Shown in pieces: positions 1 to 7,603 of a stretch of 64,000 nt of DNA. The translations under genes were made by a program, and so were the position numbers. A model generated the notes under the pieces. It ran no database searches. It saw only the letters and a program-made list of their open reading frames with translations, and was not told the origin of the DNA. Origin of the DNA: Pseudobutyrivibrio xylanivorans (GTDB lineage: Bacteria > Bacillota > Clostridia > Lachnospirales > Lachnospiraceae). The stretch is taken from positions 385,501 through 449,500 of the forward strand of contig NZ_CP043028.1 in assembly GCF_008935055.1 (NCBI RefSeq), given 5' to 3'. The first letter of the stretch is position 1. Every line of letters starts with the position of its first letter.

Positions 1-108
1 ATCAACCGAGGCATAAACCTCACCCAATCTCTCCTTATCGTTGCTGACGAAAATCTGCTCGGTAGACAATTCTGCTATCTGATTGTTGTTTTTGATTATT
101 GTGTCCAT
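1..108 (-). CDS. Unknown protein, N-terminal fragment
   Basis: Only the first 36 codons are inside the window; the gene runs off the left edge. The ATG (108-106) follows a strong GGGAGG ribosome site, and the reading frame stays open to base 1. The visible peptide starts MDTIIKNNNQIAEL and is polar with no signal sequence. No family can be assigned from so short a piece. It is transcribed in the same direction as the Fur and DtxR genes on its upstream side, but a terminator-like hairpin at 293-340 separates them. Confidence 0.6.
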   Translation of the reverse strand, partial: MDTIIKNNNQIAELSTEQIFVSNDKERLGEVYASVD

Positions 109-292
109 TTTTTGACCTCCCCTTCACTATTATTTTTAATGTCAAATTCTGATAGTAATTTAACATAGAGAATATCACACTAATATCACAGTATTGTCTA
201 TTATCTATGCTACCATTTTTCGCCCTTTAAAAGGCGGCGTTCATAAAAAATTCACTTCTTGTTCGATTATTTCTTTGGATTTTTTACTGGGA

Positions 293-340
293 CCGAAAAA
301 AGCCATAGTTCCTATCATTACGATAGGCACTATGGCTCGC
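293..340 (-). terminator. Rho-independent terminator after the Fur-family gene
   Basis: The inverted repeat at 301-337 has arms AGCCATAGT and ACTATGGCT extended by CCTATC/GATAGG. On the minus strand it is followed by TTTTTCGG. It lies about 40 bp after the stop codon of the Fur-family gene. Confidence 0.85.
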
Positions 341-380
341 TTAAAATCTGTATTTACTTTTGATTTCTATAGAATATCAT

Positions 381-848
381 CTACATCGCCAGTCTGGTGA
401 TTCTGATATCCTCTTTCACCTTGCCTGTGGCATGAAGTCCGGCTTCCAACAATTTCTGAAGCTCAGTTCTCTCAATAACCATCTTGGTATCGTCGTCAAG
501 CGTGATGACGATTTTGGTCTCACACTCGCTACAGCTGCCCATGCAATTACTATCGCAGTCATCATCAGGGCAACGATGATCGCAGGTGCTACAGTCAACC
601 TGATACATATTCTTTCGACTGATAACACCAATCTCCTCGAGAGTGTTCACCATTCGATAAACAGTGGCGCTACCGATATTCTTGTCGATTTTTACCGCCT
701 CGCGGTAGATTTCCTTAACACATGATGGGTCGCTGTTTAAAATTATGTCCAACACGGTGAGGCGCTGCTTAGTAATGCGGCAGCCAGCGTCCCTTAACTG
801 CTGCACAATCGCCTCCCTTTGCTCGTCGCTATTTGCTACTATATCCAT
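381..848 (-). CDS. Fur-family regulator with a Cys-rich metal-binding half
   Basis: A 155-residue protein. Residues 15-80 form the winged helix of Fur/PerR/Zur repressors (AGCRITKQRLTVLDIIL, then a recognition-helix segment ATVYRMVNTLEEIGVI). The second half departs from the family: instead of the usual His-rich sensory site, residues 86-109 hold seven cysteines (C86, C89, C93, C98, C102, C106, C109). The C-terminus resembles an alpha/beta dimerisation domain. The role is presumably metal- or redox-responsive repression; the effector is unknown. The start codon overlaps the stop of the upstream DtxR-type gene (TAATG), so the two are translationally coupled. The pairing suggests metal homeostasis. 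Confidence 0.85.
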   Translation of the reverse strand: MDIVANSDEQREAIVQQLRDAGCRITKQRLTVLDIILNSDPSCVKEIYREAVKIDKNIGSATVYRMVNTLEEIGVISRKNMYQVDCSTCDHRCPDDDCDSNCMGSCSECETKIVITLDDDTKMVIERTELQKLLEAGLHATGKVKEDIRITRLAM

Positions 849-1228
849 TATTTTAAAATCTTATCCTTTGCGTAATCTCTAACTGCTTTAAAGCTTTCCT
901 TGCTGATAACATGCTCGATACGACAAGCATCCTCCGCTGCGATTTCTTCCTCCACACCAAGCTTCATAAGAATCTCTGTAATGAGCTCGTGGCGCTCGTA
1001 AATCATCTCTGCAATATTCTTACCTTCATCAGTAAGATAAATATATCCTGCATCTGTCACAGTGATGTGATTCTTCTCGCGAAGATTCTTCATAGCGATG
1101 CTGACAGATGATTTCTTGAAATTTAATTCATTTGCAATATCAACAGCGCGAACAACAGGAAGCTTTTTACTTAATAAAAGAATTGTCTCTAAATAGTTTT
1201 CCGCTGATTCGTTTATAAATGTTCTCAA
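848..1228 (-). CDS. DtxR/MntR-family metal-dependent regulator
   Basis: A 126-residue protein with an N-terminal winged helix (NYLETILLL, VDIANELNFKKSSVSIAMKNL) and the metal-binding/dimerisation helices of the DtxR/MntR family (ERHELITEILMKLGV, AEDACRIEHVIS). It lacks the C-terminal SH3-like domain of full-length DtxR, as MntR does. Translation begins at a TTG (1228-1226), supported by GGAGGG seven bases upstream. It probably represses Mn or Fe uptake genes when metal-loaded. The stop overlaps the next start. A TTAG-N6-CTAA sequence at 1248-1261, just upstream, is a possible autoregulatory site. Confidence 0.88.
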   Translation of the reverse strand: MRTFINESAENYLETILLLSKKLPVVRAVDIANELNFKKSSVSIAMKNLREKNHITVTDAGYIYLTDEGKNIAEMIYERHELITEILMKLGVEEEIAAEDACRIEHVISKESFKAVRDYAKDKILK

Positions 1229-1391
1229 TGTCTCGCCCTCCTGATAATTAGTTTATTCTAACCCTCCGAATTAATCAAGTAAATTAATATTAATCAAATC
1301 TTAAACTTTTCTTAAATCCCCTCCCAAATTATTGACCTTCGTGTCAGCAAAGTTTATCCTCTGTTACATCAAAGCAATTCGGAGGAAGGCC

Positions 1392-1829
1392 ATGAACAAT
1401 TTCAGATATAAGATGGCACAATTTTTTGTAGGACGTACAGGCGTGGACGCGTTAGGCCGCACAGTTACCTGGGCCGCGTTAATCCTCATGTTACTGACTA
1501 TGATAACCCATTCAAACATCATATATCTGCTTGCCATGGCATGCCTGGGATACAGCTTTTGGAGGATGCTTTCCAAGAACTATCAGAAGAGATACAACGA
1601 AAATCAGTTGTTCCTTCAAAAGACAGTTCGCATCAGAGGCTTCTTCTCAAGACTCATTCCCAATATAAGAAATCGCTTTGACGGACTCAAAAGAGATTAC
1701 CAGCAAAGAAAAGTATATGCTATTTTCAAATGTCCTACTTGTAAACAGAAATTAAGAGCCCCAAAGGGACGTGGCAAAATAGAAGTTACATGCAGTAAAT
1801 GTCACACTGTTTTTATAAAGAAGGTATAA
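1392..1829 (+). CDS. Membrane protein with C-terminal zinc ribbon
   Basis: A 145-residue protein. The ATG at 1392 is preceded by GGAGGAAGG, so the in-frame start further upstream is rejected. Residues about 25-60 form two hydrophobic segments, then come a basic amphipathic stretch and a C-terminal ribbon with CPTC and CSKC knuckles. It is likely a membrane-anchored zinc-ribbon protein with the ribbon in the cytoplasm. It opens a tight plus-strand cluster (next gene 3 bp away) that also holds a DUF5685 protein and a J-domain protein. The function is unknown; association with chaperone activity is only suggested by the neighbours. Confidence 0.7.
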   Translation: MNNFRYKMAQFFVGRTGVDALGRTVTWAALILMLLTMITHSNIIYLLAMACLGYSFWRMLSKNYQKRYNENQLFLQKTVRIRGFFSRLIPNIRNRFDGLKRDYQQRKVYAIFKCPTCKQKLRAPKGRGKIEVTCSKCHTVFIKKV

Positions 1830-1832
1830 GCA

Positions 1833-2705
1833 TTGTTTGGATACGTAAATACGAATCGCAGTCAATTATCAGATGAAGATAAAAAGAAATATCAAAGCTT
1901 TTATTGTGGCCTTTGCCGCCAGCTCGGCAAAGAAGCCGGCTTTAAAGGGCAGATGCTTCTAAATTATGATTTGTGTTTTCTGGCAATACTACTTCAGAGT
2001 CTTTATGAGCCTGATATTGAAACAGAGGAATTTCGATGTGTTATTCATCCTCTCAAAGCAAAGTCAGGCTACACCAGTGAGGCAATTTCCTACGCGACAG
2101 ACATGGACATCATCCTTTCCTATCACAGTCTGATGGACAATTACAGGGATGATAATTCCAAACTTTCAGGCCTTGCGGCATCCTCCATCAAAAAGGACTA
2201 TGACCGCATTAAGGATAAATATCCTAGGCAGACCTTAGCAGTTGAAACTTATATAAACAAGCTCTCAGCCGCTGAACATTCAAGAGAGACCGACATTGAC
2301 AAGGTTTCCAGCCTGACTGGTGAAATGCTTGGTGAGCTTTTCAACTGGAAACAGGACAGCTGGGGTGAAACACTCCATTGCATGGGTTATTACATGGGCA
2401 AATTCATTTACATTATTGATGCCTATGATGACATAAAAAAGGATGAAAAGCGTGGCAGCTACAATCCTCTGCTTTTCATGAAGAATGAATCGCCAAAGGA
2501 ATTTGAGACCTTCGTCAGAATCAACCTGACCTCTCTCATGGCACAATGTGCCAAGTCCTTTGAACGACTACCAATAGTTGAAAACGTTGATATTCTTCGA
2601 AATATTATTTACTCCGGTGTTTGGACCCGCTATGAATATCTTCAGCTAAAAGGAAAGAAGAAAGAATCCACACAAAAGGAAACAAGCAATGACAGATCCT
2701 TATAA
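1833..2705 (+). CDS. DUF5685 family protein
   Basis: A 290-residue, mostly helical cytoplasmic protein that I match from memory to DUF5685. The N-terminus (MFGYVNTNRSQLSDEDKKKYQ, FYCGLCRQLG) carries a CxxC pair. The central region has acidic motifs such as YDDIKKDEKRGSYNPL, reminiscent of the Asp-rich segments of prenyl-synthase-like helical folds, though no enzyme activity is established. The start is a TTG with AAGG upstream, three bases after the previous stop. The 3' end overlaps the J-domain gene by 17 bp, so the three genes are one transcription unit. Confidence 0.75.
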   Translation: MFGYVNTNRSQLSDEDKKKYQSFYCGLCRQLGKEAGFKGQMLLNYDLCFLAILLQSLYEPDIETEEFRCVIHPLKAKSGYTSEAISYATDMDIILSYHSLMDNYRDDNSKLSGLAASSIKKDYDRIKDKYPRQTLAVETYINKLSAAEHSRETDIDKVSSLTGEMLGELFNWKQDSWGETLHCMGYYMGKFIYIIDAYDDIKKDEKRGSYNPLLFMKNESPKEFETFVRINLTSLMAQCAKSFERLPIVENVDILRNIIYSGVWTRYEYLQLKGKKKESTQKETSNDRSL

Positions 2706-3138
2706 AATACTGGGCGTTACCAGAGACGCTTCTGATGACGAAGTAAAAAAAGCCTACAGAGCTCTCAGCAGAAAGTATCACCCAGATGCCAATATAAACA
2801 ATCCTAACAAGGCCCAGGCCGAGGAAGTTTTCAAGCAGGTACAGGCTGCCTACAACCAGATTATGGACGAGCGCCAGAATCCTGGCTCCTTCTACGGCTA
2901 TTCTAATAATGGATACCAGGGCCAGAACTCAAGCGGATATCAGAGAACTTATTACAATGGCTACAACCAAAACGCAGGCAACAGACAGCAACAGGATTTC
3001 GATTTCTCTGACTTTTCCGATTGGTACGTTTATCGCGGCCGTTCCTATGGCTACAACAGGCCATACTCAGGATTTGGTCGTTGGTGCGCAAGCATGATTA
3101 TCCTTAATCTGCTTTGCAACATCTGTTGCTTTATTTAG
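2689..3138 (+). CDS. J-domain (DnaJ-like) protein with hydrophobic tail
   Basis: A 149-residue protein. Residues 3-65 are a J domain with the diagnostic HPD tripeptide at 31-33, which stimulates DnaK ATPase. A Tyr/Gly/Asn/Gln-rich low-complexity region follows (about 66-120), then a hydrophobic C-terminal segment (MIILNLLCNICCFI) that could anchor it to the membrane. The zinc-finger and substrate domains of true DnaJ are absent, so this is a class C J-protein. It is translated from an ATG inside the end of the DUF5685 gene and is followed by a clear terminator. Confidence 0.85.
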   Translation: MTDPYKILGVTRDASDDEVKKAYRALSRKYHPDANINNPNKAQAEEVFKQVQAAYNQIMDERQNPGSFYGYSNNGYQGQNSSGYQRTYYNGYNQNAGNRQQQDFDFSDFSDWYVYRGRSYGYNRPYSGFGRWCASMIILNLLCNICCFI

Positions 3139-3212
3139 TTTATATCTAGGTCATTCGGACCATTCATATATTTTCTCCCTATATCTGCATGTTCGAAGTG
3201 AATGTGCGCAAA

Positions 3213-3250
3213 AGAACCCTCAGGCTTCAGCCACCTGAGGGTTTCTTTTC
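3213..3250 (+). terminator. Terminator of the 1392-3138 cluster
   Basis: The arms CCCTCAGG (3217-3224) and CCTGAGGG (3234-3241) are followed by TTTCTTTTC, about 80 bp after the J-domain stop. Confidence 0.85.
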
Positions 3251-3254
3251 GCCC

Positions 3255-4009
3255 AAAACACCGGCGGCTCCCACCGGTATGTGGGGGCCGCTATTTGTTT
3301 GCTCTTTAAGGCTTAGCTGAACCTGCCCATCACAGCCTGGGTGCCCGCCTGCCCCGCGCCGCATTAGGGCCCGGTCCATTCTCTTTGCACAGTCGCAAAA
3401 TTGTGATTCTCTAAAGCTACGTTTCGCTTTCTTTATTTGTGGGTGTCCGTTTCATTCTTTGCACTTCTAACGCCACAGTATACACAACACAGACACTAAT
3501 AATACTTGAATTAAGCTTCTATGCAACAAACTTAGGAGTAATTGCGTGATTTTGAAATGAGCTTAGTGGGAAAGAAATGTTGTTTTGATAGATATAGGCA
3601 CGACGAGCCACGGATGGCGAGGAGAACGAGCGGCTGAACATGGACGTGAATCCCGAGTGGTGCCTATATCTACAAAACACATTTCGTTTTCCCACTTAGC
3701 AAATGGAGTATGAACGAAATTATCCTAAGCTTTGTGCAGAGAAGCTTATATAAACTACAAAGTGTCTGTGTAGTGTAATACAGTGGCTTTGAAGTGCAAA
3801 ATCAATAAAAGGACACCCACAGAAAGCTCAACCTGTAGCTTAAGAGAATCTACAATTTTGCTCCAATGATGCAAGTGAGAATGGACCGGGCCCTAATGCG
3901 GCGCGGGGCAGGCGGGTGCCTTGGCTGGGAGGGGGCAAGTTCTTGATTGATTAGAAAAGAGCAAACAAATAGCGGCCCCTTGTGATGTACAAAGAGCCGC
4001 CGGTGTTTT
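3255..4009. repeat. Giant imperfect palindrome, copy 1 (755 bp)
   Basis: The whole gap between the J-domain gene and araD is one inverted repeat. The left edge AAAACACCGGCGGCTC matches the reverse complement of the right edge. Pairing continues with interruptions to GATATAGGCAC (3591-3601) against GTGCCTATATC (3660-3670), leaving a 58-nt apical loop. The tips form inward-facing terminators (GCGGC...GCCGC followed by TATTTG) on each side. A second copy lies at 35449-36168. About 110 bp around the apex appear identical between copies. Several arm segments differ but remain complementary within each copy. No open reading frame of note, and no transposase. It may be a long hairpin RNA or a structural DNA repeat; I do not recognise a named family. 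Confidence 0.85.
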
Positions 4010-4703
4010 AGTTCTGGCCGTAGTAGGCGTTGGCGCCGTGTTTACGGTTGAAGTGCTTGTCGCGGATACAGTCTGGAGCTGGCTGAACCTGAGGGTTAAC
4101 CTGCTCGGTGAAGAGTGCCATCTTGGCTACCTCTTCAAGAACTACTGCGTTGTATACTGCCTGGTCTGCATCCTTGCCCCAGGTGAATGGGCCATGATTC
4201 TTGCAGATAACGCCTGGCACGTATTTTGTGTTGATGCCTCTATCTTCGAAGGTTTCGATGATAACCTTGCCTGTGTTTACCTCGTAGGCTTCGTCGATTT
4301 CCTTTTCGGTGAGGTTTCTTGTGCATGGAATTGTACCGCAGAAATAATCTGCATGTGTGGTTCCATATAGTGGAATGTCACGACCTGCCTGTGCCCATGC
4401 TACCGCATAGGTTGAGTGGGTGTGCACAACTCCACCGATGTTCTCATATTTCTTGTAAAGCTCGCAGTGTGTAGCTGTGTCTGAGCTTGGTCGATACTTG
4501 CCTTCTACAACTTCGCCGTCAAGATTTACAAGTACCATATCCTCTGGCTTCAAATCCTCGTACTCAACGCCTGATGGCTTGATTGCAAAGATTCCTGAAG
4601 CTCTGTCGATACCTGAGACATTACCCCAAGTGTATGTAACGAGGCCACGACGTGGCAATTCCATGTTTGCCTCGTATACCTGTTTCTTTAACTCTTCTAA
4701 CAT
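4008..4703 (-). CDS. araD: L-ribulose-5-phosphate 4-epimerase AraD
   Basis: A 231-residue class II aldolase-fold epimerase that interconverts L-ribulose-5-phosphate and D-xylulose-5-phosphate, the last step of arabinose entry into the pentose phosphate pathway. Visible family motifs include GNVSG, KPSGV, the zinc-ligand region [21 protein letters not shown], and KNHGPFTWG. The start is the ATG at 4703, with AGGAG eight bases upstream; it gives the usual AraD length. A longer in-frame ORF to 4748 lacks a ribosome site. It is the last gene of the ara operon. Its stop codon lies within the edge of the giant palindrome, whose right tip likely terminates the transcript. Confidence 0.95.
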   Translation of the reverse strand: MLEELKKQVYEANMELPRRGLVTYTWGNVSGIDRASGIFAIKPSGVEYEDLKPEDMVLVNLDGEVVEGKYRPSSDTATHCELYKKYENIGGVVHTHSTYAVAWAQAGRDIPLYGTTHADYFCGTIPCTRNLTEKEIDEAYEVNTGKVIIETFEDRGINTKYVPGVICKNHGPFTWGKDADQAVYNAVVLEEVAKMALFTEQVNPQVQPAPDCIRDKHFNRKHGANAYYGQN

Positions 4704-4725
4704 TTCGTATTCTCCTAGTCCGCCC

Positions 4726-4907
4726 GTTACGCCTACAAGCCTTGGCATGCTCCGCTCGACTACATGTCTCGCTAAAGCAATACCAAGGGCTTGTCTGCTA
4801 CGGGCTACTCTGTATAAGAACTCGTAGTTAACTAGCTCTGAGTGTTGCTCAGGGAGCCAATCTCGCGACCGAGCAATACTCAGGCTTGTAAACGTAACGA
4901 GTTCGAG
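4726..4907 (-). other. Hairpin-rich spacer between kinase and araD
   Basis: On the minus strand, GTTACG...ACAAGCCT near the kinase stop pairs with AGGCTTGT...CGTAAC just before araD. Inside it, CTGAGCAACACTCAG-type sequences pair with CTGAGTATTGCTC. The same GTTACG-N3-ACAAGCCTGAG string occurs after the transaldolase gene (6664-6684). It is probably an mRNA stability or processing structure. Confidence 0.55.
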
Positions 4908-6503
4908 TTAACGCCAGCTCTCTACAGCAGCAGCCTCAGCCTTGAGTCCTTTGCGATACTCTGCAATCCACTCGTCGTAGCCCTTAACCATCTCTGGATC
5001 TGGCTCCATTGTAGTTGACTCCTGTCCTGCAAATACCTTCTCATCAAGGTAGCTCTGAAGCTTCTGTGACTTGTCGTCGCGGATGCAGAAGTTTGCAAGT
5101 ACAGCCATACCCCATGCACCGCCTTCACCAGCTGTAGCCATTACAGTGATAGGTGCGTTGAGAGCTGCTGCAAGTACAGACTGTCCAACCCCCTTTGTCT
5201 TGAAGAAACCGCCGTGTCCTGTGATAGACTTGATTGGCACATGCTCCTCCTTGAGAAGAATGTCGTTTCCAATCTTGAGAACGCCAAGTGCACCATAAAG
5301 ATTTGAGCGCATAAAGTTTGCAAGTGTGAACTTAGCATCTGGCTGACGAACGACCATAGGACGTCCTTCATTTACGCCAACAACTGGCTCTCCGCCAAAG
5401 TAGTTGTATGAAAGAACACCACCGCAATTTGCATCTTCTGTAAGAGCCTTGCGATAAAGAGTTCCATAAATATCATTCATTGAAATGTCCATGCCGAAGG
5501 CTTCTGCAAACTCCTTGAAGATGCCAACCCATGAATTCAAATCAGATGTACAGTTGTTGCAGTGAACCATAGCAACAGCCTCGCCTGTAGGTGTTGTAAC
5601 CATATCGATTTCCTCGTATGGCTTTGAAAGTGGCTTGTCTACAACAACCATTGAAAATACAGATGTACCAGCTGAAACATTTCCTGTGCCAACTGAAACT
5701 GCATTTGTAGCAACCATGCCAGTTCCTGCATCACCTTCTGGTGGAGCAAGTGGGCAACCTGGCTCAAGCTCTCCTGTTGAATCAAGGAGCTTAGCTCCCT
5801 CTGCTGTAAGAGTTCCAGCATCATCGCCAGCCACGAGAACCTCAGGCATTAAATCCTCTACCTTTGTAGTGATGCCATGAGCACTAGCGAGTTTGTTGAA
5901 CTTCTCGAGCATTGCCTTGTCGTACTGGCAAGTCTTTGAATCGATTGGGAACATACCAGATGCTTCGCCAACGCCTGCCACCTTCTTGCCTGTCATCTTA
6001 TAGTGAACATAGCAAGCAAGTGTCATAAAGTATGCCACGTTCTTTACGTGTGGCTCCTTGTTGAGGATGCACTGATAATAGTGTGAAATGCTCCAGCGCT
6101 GAGGCATGTTGAAGTTGAGCTCCTTAGAAAGCTCTGCTGCTGCCTCACCTGTGATTGTGTTTCTCCAAGTTCTGAATGGAACTAAAAGATTGTCGTCCTT
6201 GTCGAATGCAAGATAACCGTGCATCATTGCAGAGAATCCGATTGCACCAAGCTTTGTAAGCTTAACATCATACTTGTTGTACACATCAAGCTTAAGCTTT
6301 GCATAACAATCCTGAACGCCTGCCCATACCTCCTCCAGAGGATATGTCCAGATTCCATTGTCCAGGTGATTCTCCCATTCATGATCACCCTGAGCGAGAA
6401 CCTTGTTCTCCTCATCAACTAAAACCGCCTTGATGCGTGTCGAACCGAACTCGATTCCAAGCGCGGTGGTCTTTCCCTCCGCGATAACTTCGTTAATATT
6501 CAT
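4908..6503 (-). CDS. araB: FGGY-family sugar kinase, probable L-ribulokinase
   Basis: A 531-residue kinase of the FGGY/ASKHA superfamily. The phosphate-1 motif GIEFGSTRIKAVLVD is at residues 16-30, a WRN substrate-side segment lies near residue 113, phosphate-2 is GTGNVSAGTSVFS, and the adenosine-side motif GHGGFFKTKGVGQS is near 430-445. In this operon it should phosphorylate L-ribulose for AraD. The sequence is not the classical Bacillus AraB type and looks closer to the ribulokinase/xylulokinase-like proteins of Clostridia, so substrate identity rests mainly on position between araA/transaldolase and araD. The ribosome site is GGGGGA. Long structured spacers flank it on both sides. Confidence 0.82.
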   Translation of the reverse strand: MNINEVIAEGKTTALGIEFGSTRIKAVLVDEENKVLAQGDHEWENHLDNGIWTYPLEEVWAGVQDCYAKLKLDVYNKYDVKLTKLGAIGFSAMMHGYLAFDKDDNLLVPFRTWRNTITGEAAAELSKELNFNMPQRWSISHYYQCILNKEPHVKNVAYFMTLACYVHYKMTGKKVAGVGEASGMFPIDSKTCQYDKAMLEKFNKLASAHGITTKVEDLMPEVLVAGDDAGTLTAEGAKLLDSTGELEPGCPLAPPEGDAGTGMVATNAVSVGTGNVSAGTSVFSMVVVDKPLSKPYEEIDMVTTPTGEAVAMVHCNNCTSDLNSWVGIFKEFAEAFGMDISMNDIYGTLYRKALTEDANCGGVLSYNYFGGEPVVGVNEGRPMVVRQPDAKFTLANFMRSNLYGALGVLKIGNDILLKEEHVPIKSITGHGGFFKTKGVGQSVLAAALNAPITVMATAGEGGAWGMAVLANFCIRDDKSQKLQSYLDEKVFAGQESTTMEPDPEMVKGYDEWIAEYRKGLKAEAAAVESWR

Positions 6504-6690
6504 ACGTAAATTCCCCCGTAGTGTTAAAGTAGCCTGTAGGCATCAAGCTCTGAGGTCTCTGAATGAGGCATGTAGCCGAAATATGATCCCAAAAGGATGA
6601 TTGCTTTAGCAATCAACTTTTGTGGTCTAGTAAGCTTTAGCTTACATTTAGAAAGAGACTCTCAGGCTTGTAGCCGTAACAGGCGAGATA
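6504..6690 (-). other. Hairpin-rich spacer between transaldolase and kinase
   Basis: On the minus strand, AAGCCTGAGAGTCTC after the transaldolase stop pairs with GAGACCTCAGAGCTT about 90 nt later. Inside are GTAAGCTAAAGCTTAC, TGATTGCTAAAGCAATCA and ATCCTTTTGGGAT, each self-complementary. No reading frame is supported. Like the spacer before araD, it opens with GTTACG-N3-ACAAGCCTGAG. Confidence 0.55.
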
Positions 6691-7347
6691 TTACTCTCCG
6701 AATACTGCAATGTAGTCCTTCTGGAACTTCTCGATACCTGCAGTAGTAAGAGGATGATTAATCATTGTCTCGATAACTGAGTATGGAACTGTTGCGATGT
6801 GAGCACCAGCAAGTGCACAGTCTGTAACGTGGATTGGGTTACGAACTGATGCAGCAATAATCTCTGTCTCGTATCCATAGATGTCGAAGATTTCTGCGAT
6901 ATCACGGATAAGATCAATACCTGCCATGTTGATATCATCAAGTCTTCCAAGGAATGGTGAAACATATGTTGCGCCAGCATTTGCAGCAAGAATAGCCTGG
7001 TTTGCTGAGAAGATAAGTGTAACATTTGTCTTGATGCCCTCTGATGAAAGAACCTTTACAGCCTTAAGACCTTCTGCTGTCATAGGAATCTTAACAACCA
7101 TGTTTGGATGCATAGCAGCAATCTCACGGCCTTCCTTAATCATGCCTTCAGCGTCAACTGTTGTAGCCTTAACCTCACCTGAGATTGGTCCATCTACGAT
7201 TGAAGCGATTTCCTTAAGGATGTCTTCCTGTGAACGGCCACCCTCTTTAGCGATAAGTGAAGGGTTTGTTGTAACTCCACAGATTACTCCAAGATCATTT
7301 GCCTTCTTAATGTCCTCAATTTTTCCAGTGTCTACAAATAACTTCAT
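6691..7347 (-). CDS. Transaldolase-like / fructose-6-phosphate aldolase-type protein
   Basis: A 218-residue member of the short (type 3) transaldolase/FSA group. It begins [25 protein letters not shown] (26-32) and the Schiff-base lysine K86 in VVKIPMT are present. TLIFSANQA and SPFLGRLDD (phosphate side) also match. It should transfer dihydroxyacetone units between sugar phosphates, or cleave fructose-6-phosphate, and so process the pentose phosphates made from arabinose. The ATG at 7347 follows AAAGGAG; a longer in-frame start is less likely. Transaldolase versus aldolase activity cannot be told from what I can see. Confidence 0.9.
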   Translation of the reverse strand: MKLFVDTGKIEDIKKANDLGVICGVTTNPSLIAKEGGRSQEDILKEIASIVDGPISGEVKATTVDAEGMIKEGREIAAMHPNMVVKIPMTAEGLKAVKVLSSEGIKTNVTLIFSANQAILAANAGATYVSPFLGRLDDINMAGIDLIRDIAEIFDIYGYETEIIAASVRNPIHVTDCALAGAHIATVPYSVIETMINHPLTTAGIEKFQKDYIAVFGE

Positions 7348-7603
7348 TTTCTTTTCTCCTTTTCTAACCCGCACAGTTTCTGGTTCTCTATGCCCCTCGG
7401 TGTAATACTAGCTATTGTGATATCGTTTTCACTATATTCATCCCAATAGCAAGTATTACATCCTCAGGGTAATCACAGTCTGTGCTCTTTTAAAAAATCT
7501 ATTATAAATACAATAGTAATTGTAGTATTACACTATTGTATCCACAATCAAAAATCTTACGATTTAATAGCAGATATTTTACATAAACTCAGTTATGTGA
7601 AAT
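7348..7603 (-). other. 256-nt spacer with nested hairpins between araA and transaldolase
   Basis: The segment holds ACAATAGT...ACTATTGT (around 7518-7552) and a long stem in which TGTAATACT-AGCTATTG (7400-7417) pairs with CAATAGC-AAGTATTACA (7453-7470), bordered by CCCT and AGGG. GCACAG near 7481 can pair with CTGTGC near 7376. No coding frame is supported. Confidence 0.55.

Noticed and set aside
3640..3700. Short ORF (MDVNPEW...) in the palindrome apex
   Set aside because: About 19 codons, no spaced ribosome site, and its end differs in the second copy; conservation is better explained by structure.
3255..4009. Insertion sequence with terminal inverted repeats
   Set aside because: The inverted repeat runs through the whole element, leaving a 58-nt loop; no transposase frame or target duplication was seen.
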